A stretch of DNA of 6,641 bases from Gemmatimonadaceae bacterium (lineage in GTDB: Bacteria; Gemmatimonadota; Gemmatimonadetes; Gemmatimonadales; Gemmatimonadaceae). Both the position numbers and the translations under genes were made by a program. Shown here piece by piece: positions 6,022 through 6,641 of the stretch. The notes beneath the pieces were generated by a model. It made no database searches. It was not told the DNA's origin and was given only the letters and a program-made list of their open reading frames with translations. The DNA lies in assembly GCA_019689955.1 (NCBI GenBank), contig JADGGM010000178.1:1-6641 (forward strand), read 5' to 3'. Each line of letters opens with the position of its first letter. The stretch's first letter is position 1.

Positions 6022-6641
6022 TCACCCCGTGGCGGCCTGCGAGCGCGGGTGGGAGGGCTCCGCGCGGAGGCGGGGGCCCCACTCCTTGGCGAGCGCGGCG
6101 TAGGCGTCCCCCACGGGGCGCACCTCGCGGTTGAGATCGCACAGCCCGACCTCGTGCACGGCGTTGTCGTCGAGCGGCAGCCCGTTCTCCCAGCCGATGG
6201 TGTCGGTGAGCGACGACCAGGTGAACCCGGTCACGGGGATCCCGGCACCGCGGAGCGCGAGCACCTCGCCCCACTGCTCCTCGAGCCACGCGACGGCGCG
6301 CGCCCCGGCGCGGTTGGTCTCGGCGTGGAAGAGGGGGAGCCCGTAGCGGCGGTAGTACTCCGTGGCGACGCGCGCGAGCCCCGCCGTCTCCCCCTCCTCG
6401 GGGGCGGCCCACTCCCCGGTGGACGTGACGAGGTGCTCGCGGCTCGCGTAGTAGTTGAGCCCGAGCCACCGCTGCCCCACGGCGCGCCGCTCCCGGAAGA
6501 AGGTCAGCTCGTTCGACGGGACGCCATGCTCCTGGAGGTATGCCCCCATCCCCGGGGCGAGCTCGTGGCCGAGAGTGAGGTCGAGGGACAGGAATCGCTT
6601 GGCGTTCCACCGGTCCGCCTCCCCGGCCTCCGTCCCCTCGC
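6022..6641 (-). CDS. GH1-type beta-glycosidase, C-terminal part (5' end outside window)
   Basis: The minus-strand frame runs from the window edge to TGA at 6024-6022, about 206 codons, so the N-terminal half is missing. GH1 features appear in order: WNAKRFLSLDLTLGH (6607-6563), LGLNYYASREHL (6462-6427), the nucleophile region YGLPLFHAETN with its Glu codon at 6319-6321, TGFTWSSLTDTIGWENGL (6228-6175) and EVGLCDLNREVRPVGDAYAAL (6150-6088). These match the C-terminal part of the family 1 (beta/alpha)8 barrel, which hydrolyses beta-linked glucosides or related sugars with retention. The usual TENG nucleophile motif is replaced by AETN, and the aglycone-side motif is WENG rather than WAEG/WSWG, so it belongs to an atypical, poorly characterised branch. 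The acid/base Asn-Glu-Pro motif lies outside the window. No C-terminal RmlD-type domain follows. It is convergent with yajQ and unrelated to it. Confidence 0.8.
   Translation of the reverse strand, partial: EGTEAGEADRWNAKRFLSLDLTLGHELAPGMGAYLQEHGVPSNELTFFRERRAVGQRWLGLNYYASREHLVTSTGEWAAPEEGETAGLARVATEYYRRYGLPLFHAETNRAGARAVAWLEEQWGEVLALRGAGIPVTGFTWSSLTDTIGWENGLPLDDNAVHEVGLCDLNREVRPVGDAYAALAKEWGPRLRAEPSHPRSQAATG

Overview
This GC-rich window reads like an ordinary bacterial chromosome region. I see no mobile element, CRISPR array, tRNA or rRNA. The best clue to the organism is the primary sigma factor. It is only 285 residues, lacks region 1.1 and the large non-conserved region, and resembles the compact RpoD of Bacteroidota/Chlorobiota. 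Combined with very high GC, this points to the FCB superphylum and most plausibly Gemmatimonadota. That placement is an inference and was not checked by a search.

Layout. (1) Positions 1-1981, plus strand: the tail of an unrecognised gene overlaps, through ATGA, an NtrC/NtrX-type sigma-54-dependent response regulator. A small three-helix membrane protein with a strong Shine-Dalgarno follows 14 nt later. These three look like one operon. (2) Positions 2031-3530: an NAD(P)-dependent aldehyde dehydrogenase with all catalytic residues, followed by a strong GC-rich hairpin that probably ends the transcript. (3) Positions 3531-3774: an intergenic region with two promoter-like elements and two hairpins. 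(4) Positions 3775-6002, plus strand: signal peptidase I (lepB), primary sigma factor (rpoD) and a YajQ-family protein. rpoD and yajQ are 10 nt apart and probably cotranscribed; lepB is 82 nt upstream of rpoD. (5) Positions 6022-6641, minus strand: the C-terminal part of an atypical GH1-type glycosidase, convergent with yajQ, with a small palindromic hairpin between the two.

Functionally, lepB and rpoD are core genes for protein export and basal transcription, and yajQ is a widespread nucleotide-binding protein. The regulator group would control unknown sigma-54 promoters, and its sensor kinase is not in the window. I found no convincing new multi-gene system. The points most worth a second look are the sigma factor's altered -10-reading residues together with the promoter-like pair upstream of lepB, the unnamed membrane protein tied to the regulator, and the atypical GH1 nucleophile motif.
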